Shown piece by piece: positions 1-8,107 of a stretch of DNA of 64,000 nt (position 1 is its first letter; each line of letters starts with the position of its first letter). The notes beneath the pieces were generated by a model, which did not search any database, was not told the DNA's origin, and was given only the letters and a program-made list of their open reading frames with translations. The stretch comes from Emergencia timonensis. GTDB taxonomy: Bacteria; Bacillota; Clostridia; Peptostreptococcales; Anaerovoracaceae. The translations under genes and the position numbers were made by a program. The DNA lies in assembly GCF_900086585.1 (NCBI RefSeq), contig NZ_FLKM01000008.1:992001-1056000 (forward strand). The letters run 5' to 3'.

Positions 1-1
1 T

Positions 2-421
2 TCCAAACTGAAGACGCTGATTCATAGGGAAACGCCTTTTGGCCTGTATTATTTGGACTTAAACAAATTTAAAGTAGTTAACGATTCCTATGGTCATGAT
101 GTAGGCGATAAACTGCTGATTGCAGTAGCAGAGCGCATTCAAGACAGTATTCGGGATGAGGACTATGCCTGCCGTATCGGAGGTGACGAGTTTGCCGTAA
201 TTATCTCCGCAGATTATGAAGACGCAGAGTATGACAGACTGCGCAAAAGCATCAAGAAGGCCGTAGAAGCGCCGTTTGCCGTAGATGAAATCCATCTATA
301 TCCAACCGTCAGCTGTGGTTATGCCAGATATCCTCATGATGAGCAGAGTATGGATAGATTGATTAAAATTGCAGACCAGAGAATGTATCGTGAAAAAATG
401 GCCAGCAATAAAGATTGGTGA
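2..421 (+). CDS. Diguanylate cyclase, GGDEF domain (C-terminal part)
   Basis: The reading frame is open to the left edge, so only the last 139 codons are present. It is the second half of a GGDEF domain, which makes cyclic di-GMP from two GTP. The signature RIGGDEF is intact, and an RDED sequence five residues before it fits the product-inhibition I-site (RxxD). The upstream YYLDLNKFK-VND stretch is the usual metal-binding strand of the fold. Both motifs suggest an active, feedback-inhibited cyclase. Any sensor or membrane part lies outside the window. A hairpin terminator follows at 480-511. Confidence 0.93.
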   Translation, partial: SKLKTLIHRETPFGLYYLDLNKFKVVNDSYGHDVGDKLLIAVAERIQDSIRDEDYACRIGGDEFAVIISADYEDAEYDRLRKSIKKAVEAPFAVDEIHLYPTVSCGYARYPHDEQSMDRLIKIADQRMYREKMASNKDW

Positions 422-479
422 CCAGGCGGAGAGGTTATCAGAGAAAGTTTTCTGCAAAAAAACCAATCTGCTATATCAG

Positions 480-511
480 ACCGTTTGCTGACCGCAGCAG
501 ACGGTTTCTTC
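480..511 (+). terminator. Terminator after the GGDEF gene
   Basis: ACCGTTTGCTG (480-490) pairs with CAGCAGACGGT (495-505) through a 4-nt loop with one G-U pair, followed by TTTCTTC. It sits 59 bp after the GGDEF stop codon. Confidence 0.75.
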
Positions 512-580
512 AAATCAGTGTGTATATTATTACAACAATAATGAAGATGTTGACCGGCTCTGCAGGAAGATTAACCGGCA

Positions 581-625
581 GTCGGGGTGGGGCCTTCTGC
601 ATATCGCAGAAGGCCCCACCCCGAC
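581..625. repeat. Perfect 20-bp hairpin between convergent genes
   Basis: Arm 581-600 is an exact reverse complement of 606-625 with a 5-nt loop, giving a very GC-rich stem. No T-run follows on either strand, so it is not a standard intrinsic terminator. It lies 35 bp past the stop codon of the minus-strand membrane protein and may still stop transcription of that gene. Confidence 0.7.
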
Positions 626-660
626 GCGGCTTTACATAAACTTCCTTAAGTATCAAATTT

Positions 661-1887
661 TCAGCATAGAACTGTATAGAGCAAATGGGCGCTGATGCCT
701 GCAAAGAGACCGCCGATAGTATGACAGAGGATGGCGTGCCCGGTCAGATTTCTAAAATGAATGGAATCCATCATGGCTACATGGGTACTCAGATAGCCGC
801 TCCAGCACATGCACATCGCAGTGAAGACAGCAATATCGTTGCCTGTGGCCAGGCCTCCTTCAACCAGCTTTGGCACCAGGCCGATGGCCGCTCCTGCTGC
901 TCCCAGAGCCGTAATCGGAACTGAAATTCCTTCAGCAGAAGTGAAACCGAATAGAGGCGAGAGAATGAATTCCGCTTTTTCTGCCAGCCAGGGCAGAAAT
1001 CCGATGCCCTCATAAGCTGCGCCAGTAAAAGTGCCGTCGTCAGAAGGACCGTTGGTCAGCATCATGACCACAGTACAGATGATGAGTACGCCGGGGATGA
1101 TAGAGGCGCCCATGACGACGCCGTTCTTACCGCCTTCCAGCATGGACTCTATAAATCGGCCGCCTACGCTGCCGATTCTGATGACGCGCTCGTCGAGGGA
1201 GATACCGCCGCCGATATTTTTTGTCGTGGCGGGAGCTTCTGTCCCATAGAGTTTTTTCGTCTTCAGAAGCATCAGACGCGCACTGATGACGCTGCCGATA
1301 ATGGCTCCCAGGTTGCCGATCAGGGCTGCCGTCACAAAACTGCCGCCAGAGGGTGTTTTGATGCCGATCATGAAGGTAGTGATAATCATTCCCATGCCGA
1401 AAGCTGTACCGATGTTGGTCAGGGCAGGCAGCTGGTACTTCTTGAAATACCGTTTAAAGTTGTCGTCTCCGGCTAAGGTTAGAATCGCCGGGTTATCCGA
1501 CAGATAAGTAGTGACGACGCCGACCACACTTGCGCCTGGCAGACCGTAAAGCGGCTTCATCAGAGGGGAAAGAATTTTGTTGATGGCGGCTACGACGCCG
1601 AATTCCATGAGCAGGCCGCTGACCGCACCGGCCAAAACCGCAATCGCCATGATGTAAAATACGGTATTGATCAAAAGGTCGTAAGCTGTGTTCATCAGCG
1701 TATTGACCATGTTGACAGCACCCATCTTCCCTCCGATGGTGCCAAAGATCAGAGCAAAGATACCGAGGAAAATCAAAGCTTCCAGACTCAGTGCCTTTTT
1801 CGTAAGGGGACCGCTTTTTTCCTGCGTTGATCCAGATGCAGAATGAGCAGTAGTATTGATAGGGATACCTGTAGTTACCTTTTCCAT
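661..1887 (-). CDS. Nucleoside-recognition-type multispan membrane protein (CD0519/CD1768-like)
   Basis: A 408-residue hydrophobic protein with roughly 9-10 membrane segments. It has the glycine-rich, small-residue helices typical of the nucleoside-recognition (Gate) superfamily, for example a segment around YLSDNPAILTLAGD and a C-terminal segment WSGYLSTHVAMMDS. It resembles the conserved clostridial CD0519/CD1768 membrane proteins, whose substrate is not known. The start at 1887 was chosen because GGAAAGG precedes it; a longer frame to 2043 has no ribosome site. It stands alone and is divergent from peptidase T. Function beyond a likely transporter is not claimed. Confidence 0.75.
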   Translation of the reverse strand: MEKVTTGIPINTTAHSASGSTQEKSGPLTKKALSLEALIFLGIFALIFGTIGGKMGAVNMVNTLMNTAYDLLINTVFYIMAIAVLAGAVSGLLMEFGVVAAINKILSPLMKPLYGLPGASVVGVVTTYLSDNPAILTLAGDDNFKRYFKKYQLPALTNIGTAFGMGMIITTFMIGIKTPSGGSFVTAALIGNLGAIIGSVISARLMLLKTKKLYGTEAPATTKNIGGGISLDERVIRIGSVGGRFIESMLEGGKNGVVMGASIIPGVLIICTVVMMLTNGPSDDGTFTGAAYEGIGFLPWLAEKAEFILSPLFGFTSAEGISVPITALGAAGAAIGLVPKLVEGGLATGNDIAVFTAMCMCWSGYLSTHVAMMDSIHFRNLTGHAILCHTIGGLFAGISAHLLYTVLC

Positions 1888-2155
1888 AAAATCGACCTTT
1901 CCATGTTTTGATAGAATCATTGTAGCACCGTAAGTGGCATGAGAAAAGCGAAAGTTTCTCATAACATATATGAGAAAACCAGATTGATAGAGAATGAAAC
2001 GCGGCGCCACTGCCCTGCAGACAGAAACTGCGTTCTCTTGCATGACAGTTCTCTTGGATGATTAGTCCAAAGAAACTGATCACCGTAAGGAACTGGACAT
2101 TTTATTCCATTGCAGCTAAAATAAGAGTTAGAAGATACAATCTGGAGGTGAATGT

Positions 2156-3379
2156 ATGAGACCATACGAAAGATTTCTGAATTATGTCATGTTTGACACC
2201 ATGTCCCTTGAAGGCCAAACCACCGTGCCCAGCACACCGGGACAACGCACGCTGGCGGAGGCCCTAGTCAGTGAACTGAGGGGATTTGGCATTGAAGACG
2301 TGCGCCTTGACGACAAAGGGTACATCTACGGCAGCGTGCCGTCCAACATTGAGAAAGAAGTGCCGGTCATCGGCTTTATTGCTCATGTGGATACCTCCGA
2401 TGCCCATCCGTCCCCGTCAAAAGCGCCCCGCATTATCGAAAACTATGACGGCAGCCAGATTGAGTTGGCGCCTGGCGTCCTGCTAGATTCTGCCAATGAC
2501 AGCAATCTGCAGAACGCCATCGGCTGTGACATCATCGTCACGGACGGAACCACCTTGTTGGGCGGCGACGACAAGGCCGGCGTAGCCGAAATCATCACTG
2601 CACTGGAATATATGGCTGAGCACCAGGATTTTAAACACGGAAAAATCGCATTTTCCTTTACACCGGATGAGGAAATCGGCACCAGCCAGGACAATTTCGA
2701 TGTCCCTGCATTTGGCGCGGACTTCGCCTATACGGTGGATGGCGCAGACTTTGGCGACATAGAATATGAGAATTTCTACGGCGCCTCTCTGACAGTGGAC
2801 ATCAAAGGTGTTTCAACACACCCAGGTGAAGCAAAAGACAAAATGAAAAATGCCTCTCTGATCGCTATGGAATTTGACGCTTTGCTGCCGCCTTGGGAAC
2901 GGCCGGAGCACACCCAGGACTATGAAGGGTTTTATCACCTGATGCACATCAGCGGCGACTGCGGGCATTGTCAGATGAACTACATCATCAGAGAGCATGA
3001 TTACGAGAAATACCAGCAGCGAAAAACAATGGCTCTGCAAGGGGCAGAGATACTTAATCAGAGATATGGAGAAGGCACTGTCAGTGCCGAAGTCAAAGAC
3101 GGATATCGAAACATGGCAGAGATGGTGCGCCCGCACATGCATCTGATCGACTTTGCAAAGGAGGCCATCGCTCAATGCGGCGTAACCCCTCGCGTTCCAG
3201 CTATTCGCGGTGGGACAGACGGTTCGGAGCTTTCTTACAAAGGTGTGCCTTGTCCCAACCTGGGAACCGGGTCCTTTAACCATCATTCTCTGACAGAAGT
3301 GGCCAACATCGACCATATGGATCAGTGTACAGAGGTGATTCTAAAAATCATCAGCCGGTATGCGGAATTTGAAGCATAA
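2156..3379 (+). CDS. pepT: Peptidase T (tripeptide aminopeptidase)
   Basis: A 407-residue M20-family metallopeptidase that removes the N-terminal residue from tripeptides in the cytoplasm. Visible di-zinc features are H77-x-D79 in the HVDTSD strand, GGDDKAG with bridging D138/D139, the catalytic EE pair at 172-173, a DGAD motif, and the C-terminal SFNHHS histidine. Length and motif order match PepT closely. GGAGGTG at 2143-2149 fixes the start. It is a single gene followed by a strong bidirectional terminator at 3428-3465 and would support peptide use in an amino-acid fermenter. Confidence 0.95.
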   Translation: MRPYERFLNYVMFDTMSLEGQTTVPSTPGQRTLAEALVSELRGFGIEDVRLDDKGYIYGSVPSNIEKEVPVIGFIAHVDTSDAHPSPSKAPRIIENYDGSQIELAPGVLLDSANDSNLQNAIGCDIIVTDGTTLLGGDDKAGVAEIITALEYMAEHQDFKHGKIAFSFTPDEEIGTSQDNFDVPAFGADFAYTVDGADFGDIEYENFYGASLTVDIKGVSTHPGEAKDKMKNASLIAMEFDALLPPWERPEHTQDYEGFYHLMHISGDCGHCQMNYIIREHDYEKYQQRKTMALQGAEILNQRYGEGTVSAEVKDGYRNMAEMVRPHMHLIDFAKEAIAQCGVTPRVPAIRGGTDGSELSYKGVPCPNLGTGSFNHHSLTEVANIDHMDQCTEVILKIISRYAEFEA

Positions 3380-3427
3380 AGAAGCGGCGTATGAAATCAC
3401 GTCTTCAGTCGTAAACATAAGTTGTTA

Positions 3428-3465
3428 AAAGACGACAGCTTCACATGGAAACTGTCGTCTTTTTT
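3428..3465. terminator. Bidirectional terminator between pepT and the XRE gene
   Basis: AAAGACGACAG (3428-3438) and CTGTCGTCTTT (3452-3462) form an 11-bp stem flanked by A and T runs on the two sides, so it can serve both convergent genes. Confidence 0.85.
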
Positions 3466-3467
3466 GG

Positions 3468-3821
3468 TTAGGTCGTATTACCTTCCTTTAAAATAAATTC
3501 TAAAACCTCAGTAATTTTTTGCTGTTCTTCTTCGCTGAACCGATGAAATACTCTTAGCAGTTCTTCCTCGCGGAGTTTTGCTTCAACGCCGATATCTATG
3601 TCATCCCGACTGGCGTTTAGAATGGAGTCGACCGAGACGTGAAACAGCTTTGAATAGTAAAAGAGAACGCGGAGATTTAGTTTGGTACGGTTATTTTCGA
3701 TATTGCTGATAAAAGCGACGGTGCAGCCCAGGTCTGCGGCTACCTGCTCCTGCGTAAAAGAATGCTCTCTGCGCAGTCTCTTCATCTCCTTTCCAATCTT
3801 ATAAAAGTCCAGTTCCTCCAT
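3468..3821 (-). CDS. XRE-family transcriptional regulator
   Basis: A 117-residue protein with an N-terminal Cro/C1-type helix-turn-helix at about residues 9-65 (FTQEQVAADLGCTVAFISNIE). A short charged helical tail follows (EEELLRVFHRFSEEEQQKITEVLEFIL) that probably dimerises. This is the SinR-like small-regulator layout. GGAGGTG precedes the start. Two copies of an AT-rich near-palindrome lie just upstream (3843-3860 and 3911-3926), suggesting autoregulation and possibly control of the divergent membrane gene at 4150. No linked sensor or phage gene is present. Confidence 0.85.
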   Translation of the reverse strand: MEELDFYKIGKEMKRLRREHSFTQEQVAADLGCTVAFISNIENNRTKLNLRVLFYYSKLFHVSVDSILNASRDDIDIGVEAKLREEELLRVFHRFSEEEQQKITEVLEFILKEGNTT

Positions 3822-3842
3822 AATTTCACCTCCTGCTTTGGA

Positions 3843-3926
3843 ATATACTTATAAATATATTTTAATATAACAAATAGTAGAAAACAATTGGCGCAGTTAG
3901 TGTATTACTATATACTTATAAGTATA
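3843..3926. promoter_or_regulatory. Putative XRE operators
   Basis: TATACTTATAAGTATA at 3911-3926 is a perfect 16-bp palindrome. A related copy, TATACTTATAAATATA, sits at 3844-3859, just upstream of the XRE start. The repeated core TATACTTATAA in AT-rich DNA fits a two-site operator for the XRE protein, but binding is inferred. The 3822-4149 gap holds only these sites and the promoter at 4011. Confidence 0.5.
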
Positions 3927-4010
3927 ATTTGTTGCGATCTGGTTTATACAAGCATTGTGCAGAGCGGTGACGAATGGAATACTTAGCAAAAAAAGAGGCG
4001 GTTAAAAGAA

Positions 4011-4039
4011 TTGACATACGTTTTTTTCATCCGTATAAT
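4011..4039 (+). promoter_or_regulatory. Consensus sigma-70/A promoter
   Basis: TTGACA at 4011-4016, a 17-nt spacer, and TATAAT at 4034-4039: exact consensus in both boxes. It would drive the membrane protein at 4150 with a leader of about 105 nt. Confidence 0.85.
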
Positions 4040-4149
4040 GAATTGAGCAGAAAGGCAAGTAGTAAGAGGGAAGGCTTATGAGCCGCGGATGAGCATTTTT
4101 CTGCAAACGAGTGGACTTTAGCGCCATGTGAAGCGAAAGGAAAATATGA

Positions 4150-4725
4150 ATGAACAAGAAAAAGAAATTACAAGCAATATATCTGATGATACCGTTTGCA
4201 ATCGCCGTCATCACCTGTCTCATTGTCAATTATGCAGTGGATCAGCAGTTTACCTGGTCTCTTCTTGTGACAGGCAGCTGTGTTTACGCCTATCTGGCTT
4301 TGTTTGCGCTGCTATTGGGCGGCAAACAACGTCTGCTGTGGACCTATGCGGTAATTTGTGTCTTCATTGTGCCCTATCTCTATCTGATAGAATGGACAGC
4401 GAATCTGTATTTGCCAGATCCAATCTTTTGGGTGCTTAAATTGGGAGTGCCTCTCAGTGTTATCTGGCTTGTTGCCTGTGGACTGATCGCTTTGATTCGC
4501 AGAATAACCCGTGCCAACTTCTGGCTGATCGCAGGCCTCAGCATAGTGGCCTTTTATATATCAGAAAGGCTGACCAATTCCATGGTGGATGGCTTTGTCG
4601 GCAGCAACGAATCCTGGCAATTATCCGAACATTTTCCACTCATCTATCTAGGGCCGGCAGCGATCCTGATTTTTGTCGGTTTGACTCTTGCGATGATACG
4701 ACATACGAAAAAAGCCGCAAGGTGA
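4150..4725 (+). CDS. Hypothetical six-helix membrane protein
   Basis: A 191-residue protein with about six transmembrane helices: near residues 9-27, 33-55, 62-82, 92-114, 121-138 and 160-183. It begins with a basic MNKKKKLQ stretch and ends with RHTKKAAR, which suggests a cytoplasmic C-terminus. I do not recognise the family and no catalytic motif is visible. The start at 4150 has AAAGGAAA 8 nt upstream. It is driven by the consensus promoter at 4011 and ended by a hairpin at 4784-4807. The neighbouring XRE gene may control it. Confidence 0.75.
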   Translation: MNKKKKLQAIYLMIPFAIAVITCLIVNYAVDQQFTWSLLVTGSCVYAYLALFALLLGGKQRLLWTYAVICVFIVPYLYLIEWTANLYLPDPIFWVLKLGVPLSVIWLVACGLIALIRRITRANFWLIAGLSIVAFYISERLTNSMVDGFVGSNESWQLSEHFPLIYLGPAAILIFVGLTLAMIRHTKKAAR

Positions 4726-4783
4726 GGTCGGATTGAACAGTGAAAGAACAGAAGGGTTCTTCTTGTCTTTGAGGCAATGAGAG

Positions 4784-4807
4784 GCGCGAAGAGATTCGCG
4801 CTTTTTT
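4784..4807 (+). terminator. Intrinsic terminator
   Basis: GCGCGAA (4784-4790), loop GAGA, TTCGCGC (4795-4801), then six T. It closes the gene at 4150 just before the convergent EamA gene. Confidence 0.85.
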
Positions 4808-4816
4808 GACGCTCAC

Positions 4817-5728
4817 TTAAGCGTCATTTTTCTGCCGCAAGCCATTGCCAAGAACTTGATGCTGACCGCTTCGTCTGCTGGCGCTTTCCGCAAAGACTGC
4901 GCCGCCGATAATCAGGATACCTCCTAATATCTGCATGAGAGAGAGGCTTTCTCCCAGCAGGATTACGGAAAAGATGACTGCGGACAGCGGTTCTAAGTAA
5001 CCGCAGATTGAGACCGTACCTACGGACAGTTTCTGAATCGATGAAAAATATAAATAACAGCCGACACCCGTATTTACGATGCCGATCATCAAAATCGGCA
5101 GCAGATTTTCCGCAATGGAGCCGAAGTGGACTCCCTGTTTCGCCAGCGTGAATAGGAACACCGTCAAGAAACTGGCGCCCAGCTGGTACATTGCGTTTTC
5201 AAGCCCCGTGATGCTGCGGGCTTTTTTGCTGGAGATGACCAGAACGGCATAGAAAACGGCTGATAAAATGGCATAGAACAGACCTTTGGTGAGACCGCTT
5301 TCGGAAGCTGCGCTGCCGTTAATTAAGAGCATGCCTGCCAGCACGATAACCATGCCGATTATTTTAACTGCGGACAGTTTCTCGTGGAAGATGAAGGGGG
5401 ACAGCGCCATGACGATGACGGGACCACAATAGTAGATCAGCGTCGAAATGCCAACACCCACCCGTACATAAGCCTCGAACAAGACCAGCCAGCAGGCGCC
5501 CATGGCTGCACCGGAGAGCAGGAGATAGAGGAAGTGTTTTCTGTTGGCGGGTATCTGAGGACGGCCTTTGGTAATTACAAAGAGCAGCAGCAGAAATGCG
5601 CTGCCGATCAGTGTTCGGAAAAAGACAATTTCATTGCTGGCTAAAAGGATGTGGCTGGCAACGAAACCGTTGGATCCGAAAAGCAGCAGGGCGACGAGAT
5701 ATTTTAAAAACGCGGAGTTCATTTTCAT
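4817..5728 (-). CDS. EamA/DMT-family transporter
   Basis: A 303-residue protein with about ten transmembrane helices in two similar halves, the drug/metabolite transporter (EamA) layout. Family members mostly export amino acids or other small metabolites across the cytoplasmic membrane. The start at 5728 (MKMNSAFLKYL) follows AAAGGA at good spacing; a longer in-frame extension to 5815 would cross the divergent control region. It is transcribed away from the LysR gene at 5837 with a 108-bp gap, the classic arrangement in which the LysR protein controls its divergent neighbour. The substrate cannot be told from sequence. Confidence 0.87.
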   Translation of the reverse strand: MKMNSAFLKYLVALLLFGSNGFVASHILLASNEIVFFRTLIGSAFLLLLFVITKGRPQIPANRKHFLYLLLSGAAMGACWLVLFEAYVRVGVGISTLIYYCGPVIVMALSPFIFHEKLSAVKIIGMVIVLAGMLLINGSAASESGLTKGLFYAILSAVFYAVLVISSKKARSITGLENAMYQLGASFLTVFLFTLAKQGVHFGSIAENLLPILMIGIVNTGVGCYLYFSSIQKLSVGTVSICGYLEPLSAVIFSVILLGESLSLMQILGGILIIGGAVFAESASRRSGQHQVLGNGLRQKNDA

Positions 5729-5836
5729 CAGATTAAGTCCTTTCTCTTGCTTCTGGCATTTTTTTAGTGTATCATTCTCTATAAGATTACAAAAGTGAAT
5801 TTTTCTCATGAACATAATAACAAAAATGGATGGAAA

Positions 5837-6733
5837 ATGGATACAAATTTACAGAAATATATGGCCTTTTTAAAAACCGTTGAATATGGAAGCTTTACTA
5901 AAGCAGCAGAAGTGCTGCACTACTCGCAGTCAGGCATCAGCCGCATGATCAGCGACCTGGAGAAAGAGTGGAACTTATCAGTTTTGGAGCGGGGGCGAAG
6001 CGGCGTCAGGCTTACCTCTGATGGGGTAAAAATGCTGCCTTTCGTGCAGAACGTGTGCAGAGAGTACCAAAATCTGCAGGACCAAGTTGATCAGCTGCAG
6101 GGGCTGGAATCAGGACTGATTCGCATCGGTACCATTTCCAGCATCGCCACGCACTGGCTGCCGTCAGTAATCAAGGCGTTCCAGAAAGATTATCCCAATA
6201 TCGAGTATGAATTGCTGTCGGGAGACTACGGCGAGATTGAGGAGTGGCTCCTTGCGGGAAGGGTGGACTGCGGTTTTCTTTTGCTGCCGGCTTCTGCAGA
6301 ACTGGAAATCACCCCCCTGAAGCGGGATGAGATGATGGTGATTATGCCGCAGAATCATCCCCTGGCAGATTGCGAATCCTTTCCAATCAAAGCGTTGGAA
6401 GAAGAACCTTTTATGCTTTTGGAACGGGGAGAAAAGTCTCAGGTGTCTGAACTTTTGCGGCAGAGAGGTCTGCACCCCAAGGTGCGTTTTATCACTTTGG
6501 ACGATTACGCGATCATGTCCATGGTAGAGAGCGGTCTGGGCATCAGCATTCTCCCTAACTTGATCTTACAGCGGACGCCCTATCACATTGTAAAAAAATC
6601 CCTGGAGGAGCCCGCTTACAGGGATCTGGGGCTGGCCATGCGAGACAGCAAATCGGCCTCTGCTGCTGTGAAGCGATTTTTGACATACGTATTGAAGGAG
6701 ACAAATCATGGAATCATTGAAAGAATTATATAG
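5837..6733 (+). CDS. LysR-family transcriptional regulator
   Basis: A 298-residue regulator. Residues about 1-60 form the winged HTH (FTKAAEVLHYSQSGISRMISDLE) and about 90-290 form the periplasmic-binding-like effector domain. The start at 5837 (MDTNLQKYMAFL) fits family alignments; upstream in-frame codons run into the divergent EamA control region. It ends inside the first codons of the L-serine dehydratase gene (26-bp overlap), so the two are probably co-transcribed and coupled. That suggests the effector is linked to serine, to what EamA exports, or to both. Confidence 0.9.
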   Translation: MDTNLQKYMAFLKTVEYGSFTKAAEVLHYSQSGISRMISDLEKEWNLSVLERGRSGVRLTSDGVKMLPFVQNVCREYQNLQDQVDQLQGLESGLIRIGTISSIATHWLPSVIKAFQKDYPNIEYELLSGDYGEIEEWLLAGRVDCGFLLLPASAELEITPLKRDEMMVIMPQNHPLADCESFPIKALEEEPFMLLERGEKSQVSELLRQRGLHPKVRFITLDDYAIMSMVESGLGISILPNLILQRTPYHIVKKSLEEPAYRDLGLAMRDSKSASAAVKRFLTYVLKETNHGIIERII

Positions 6734-7913
6734 AATCGGAAGGGGGCCGTCCAGCTCCCACACCATAGCGCCGACCAAGGCGGCGGAACTCTTTGCGGAA
6801 GAGAATCCTGCAGCCGCCCGATTTAAGGTTACTCTCTACGGTTCCCTATCGAAAACTGGCAGAGGCCACATGACTGACACGGCGATTCTCGACGTCCTGG
6901 GACATGAGAAGTGCGAAATCGTCTTCAGTGACAAACCTGATGAAGAACTGCCTCATCCTAACACCATGGTCTTTGAGGCTTTTGCCGTTGACGGCGGTGC
7001 AATGGCGCTGATGGAGGTCTACAGCGTAGGTGGCGGCCGCATCGTCATCAAAGGCCGTCCCGCTGAGAAGGCGCGAGACGTTTACAAACTGTCTACTTTT
7101 GGAGAAATCAAAGCATATTGTGAGCAGAACCACATGCGAATCTGTGACTATGTTTACGAGACGGAAGGGGAGTCAATCAAAGAATATCTGACTGCAATCT
7201 GGCAGCGGATGAAGCAGACCATTGAGGCAGGCCTTGCAGCAGAGGGAATCCTCCAGGGAGGGCTGGAAGTGCAACGGAAAGCCCGCTATCTGTATCGCCA
7301 AAACCACATTGACGAGAGCCCGCAGACCCGGGAGAATCGTTTGGTCTGCGCATTTGCCTATGCTGTCAGTGAAGAAAATGCCGACGGCGGCATCATCGTC
7401 ACGGCGCCCACTTGCGGCGCCAGCGGCGTTTTGCCAGCCACCTTGTACTACATGCAGCAGCATCGCAGACTGCCGGATGAAAAAATCATCGATGCTTTGG
7501 CTACAGCTGGCATCATCGGCAATCTGATCAAAACAAACGCATCGATCAGCGGCGCAGAGTGCGGCTGCCAGGCCGAGGTAGGCAGCGCCTGTTCTATGGC
7601 AGCGGCAGGACTGGCAGAGCTTTTTGCCATGGAGATCGATCAGATTGAATATGCGGCTGAAGTAGCAATGGAGCATCATCTGGGCTTGACCTGCGACCCC
7701 ATCAGCGGCCTGGTGCAGATTCCCTGTATCGAAAGAAATGCGGTGGCAGCCATGCGGGCGATTAACGCTTTGAGTCTGGCTAACTTTTTGACCCATACCA
7801 GGAAGATTTCCTTTGATGTGGTAATAAAGACCATGTACGAGACAGGCCGGGACCTGTTCAGTAAATACAGAGAAACCAGCGAAGGCGGTTTGGCAAAGAC
7901 TTATTTTGAGTGA
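6708..7913 (+). CDS. sdaA: L-serine dehydratase, iron-sulfur, single chain
   Basis: A 401-residue enzyme that deaminates L-serine to pyruvate and ammonia using a [4Fe-4S] cluster rather than PLP. The N-terminal beta-domain carries GPSSSHTIAP. The alpha-domain carries the cysteine-rich SGAECGCQAEVGSACS and TCDPISGLVQIPC segments that bind the cluster. Beta and alpha parts are fused in one chain, unlike the two-subunit clostridial type, and the length matches the single-chain bacterial form. AAGGAG precedes the start at 6708, inside the LysR 3' end. The next gene, kbl, also serves serine/threonine/glycine breakdown. Confidence 0.93.
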   Translation: MESLKELYRIGRGPSSSHTIAPTKAAELFAEENPAAARFKVTLYGSLSKTGRGHMTDTAILDVLGHEKCEIVFSDKPDEELPHPNTMVFEAFAVDGGAMALMEVYSVGGGRIVIKGRPAEKARDVYKLSTFGEIKAYCEQNHMRICDYVYETEGESIKEYLTAIWQRMKQTIEAGLAAEGILQGGLEVQRKARYLYRQNHIDESPQTRENRLVCAFAYAVSEENADGGIIVTAPTCGASGVLPATLYYMQQHRRLPDEKIIDALATAGIIGNLIKTNASISGAECGCQAEVGSACSMAAAGLAELFAMEIDQIEYAAEVAMEHHLGLTCDPISGLVQIPCIERNAVAAMRAINALSLANFLTHTRKISFDVVIKTMYETGRDLFSKYRETSEGGLAKTYFE

Positions 7914-8107
7914 AAATAAACGAGCCGCAGTTTGGGCGTCTGCGGCCCGTTCAATCACCGTAACTGATATCTTGCGATGAAATTGGATACTTAACCCGCC
8001 TCCTTTCCCCTTTTGCTGTGGTGATGTCTTCATTGTACCACCATCAACCAGATCTGTCCTAGACAGAACCTTACAGTTAACTTGCATTTTTGAAAGGAAC
8101 GAGAATC
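7914..8107. other. Spacer between sdaA and kbl
   Basis: 194 bp without a gene. GCCGCAG (7924-7930) and CTGCGGC (7940-7946) form a hairpin right after sdaA with no T-run on the plus strand; on the minus strand it is followed by a T-rich stretch. No known riboswitch pattern was recognised in the rest. Confidence 0.5.

Noticed and set aside
415..639. Small frame after the GGDEF gene
   Set aside because: Runs through two hairpins and has no ribosome site.
7173..8087. 304-codon minus-strand frame opposite serine dehydratase
   Set aside because: It lies almost wholly antisense to sdaA, which has clear enzyme motifs; composition is that of a shadow frame.
7914..8107. Glycine riboswitch or T-box between sdaA and kbl
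   Set aside because: Neither the paired glycine-aptamer elements nor the T-box GGGTGGNACCGCG element is present.
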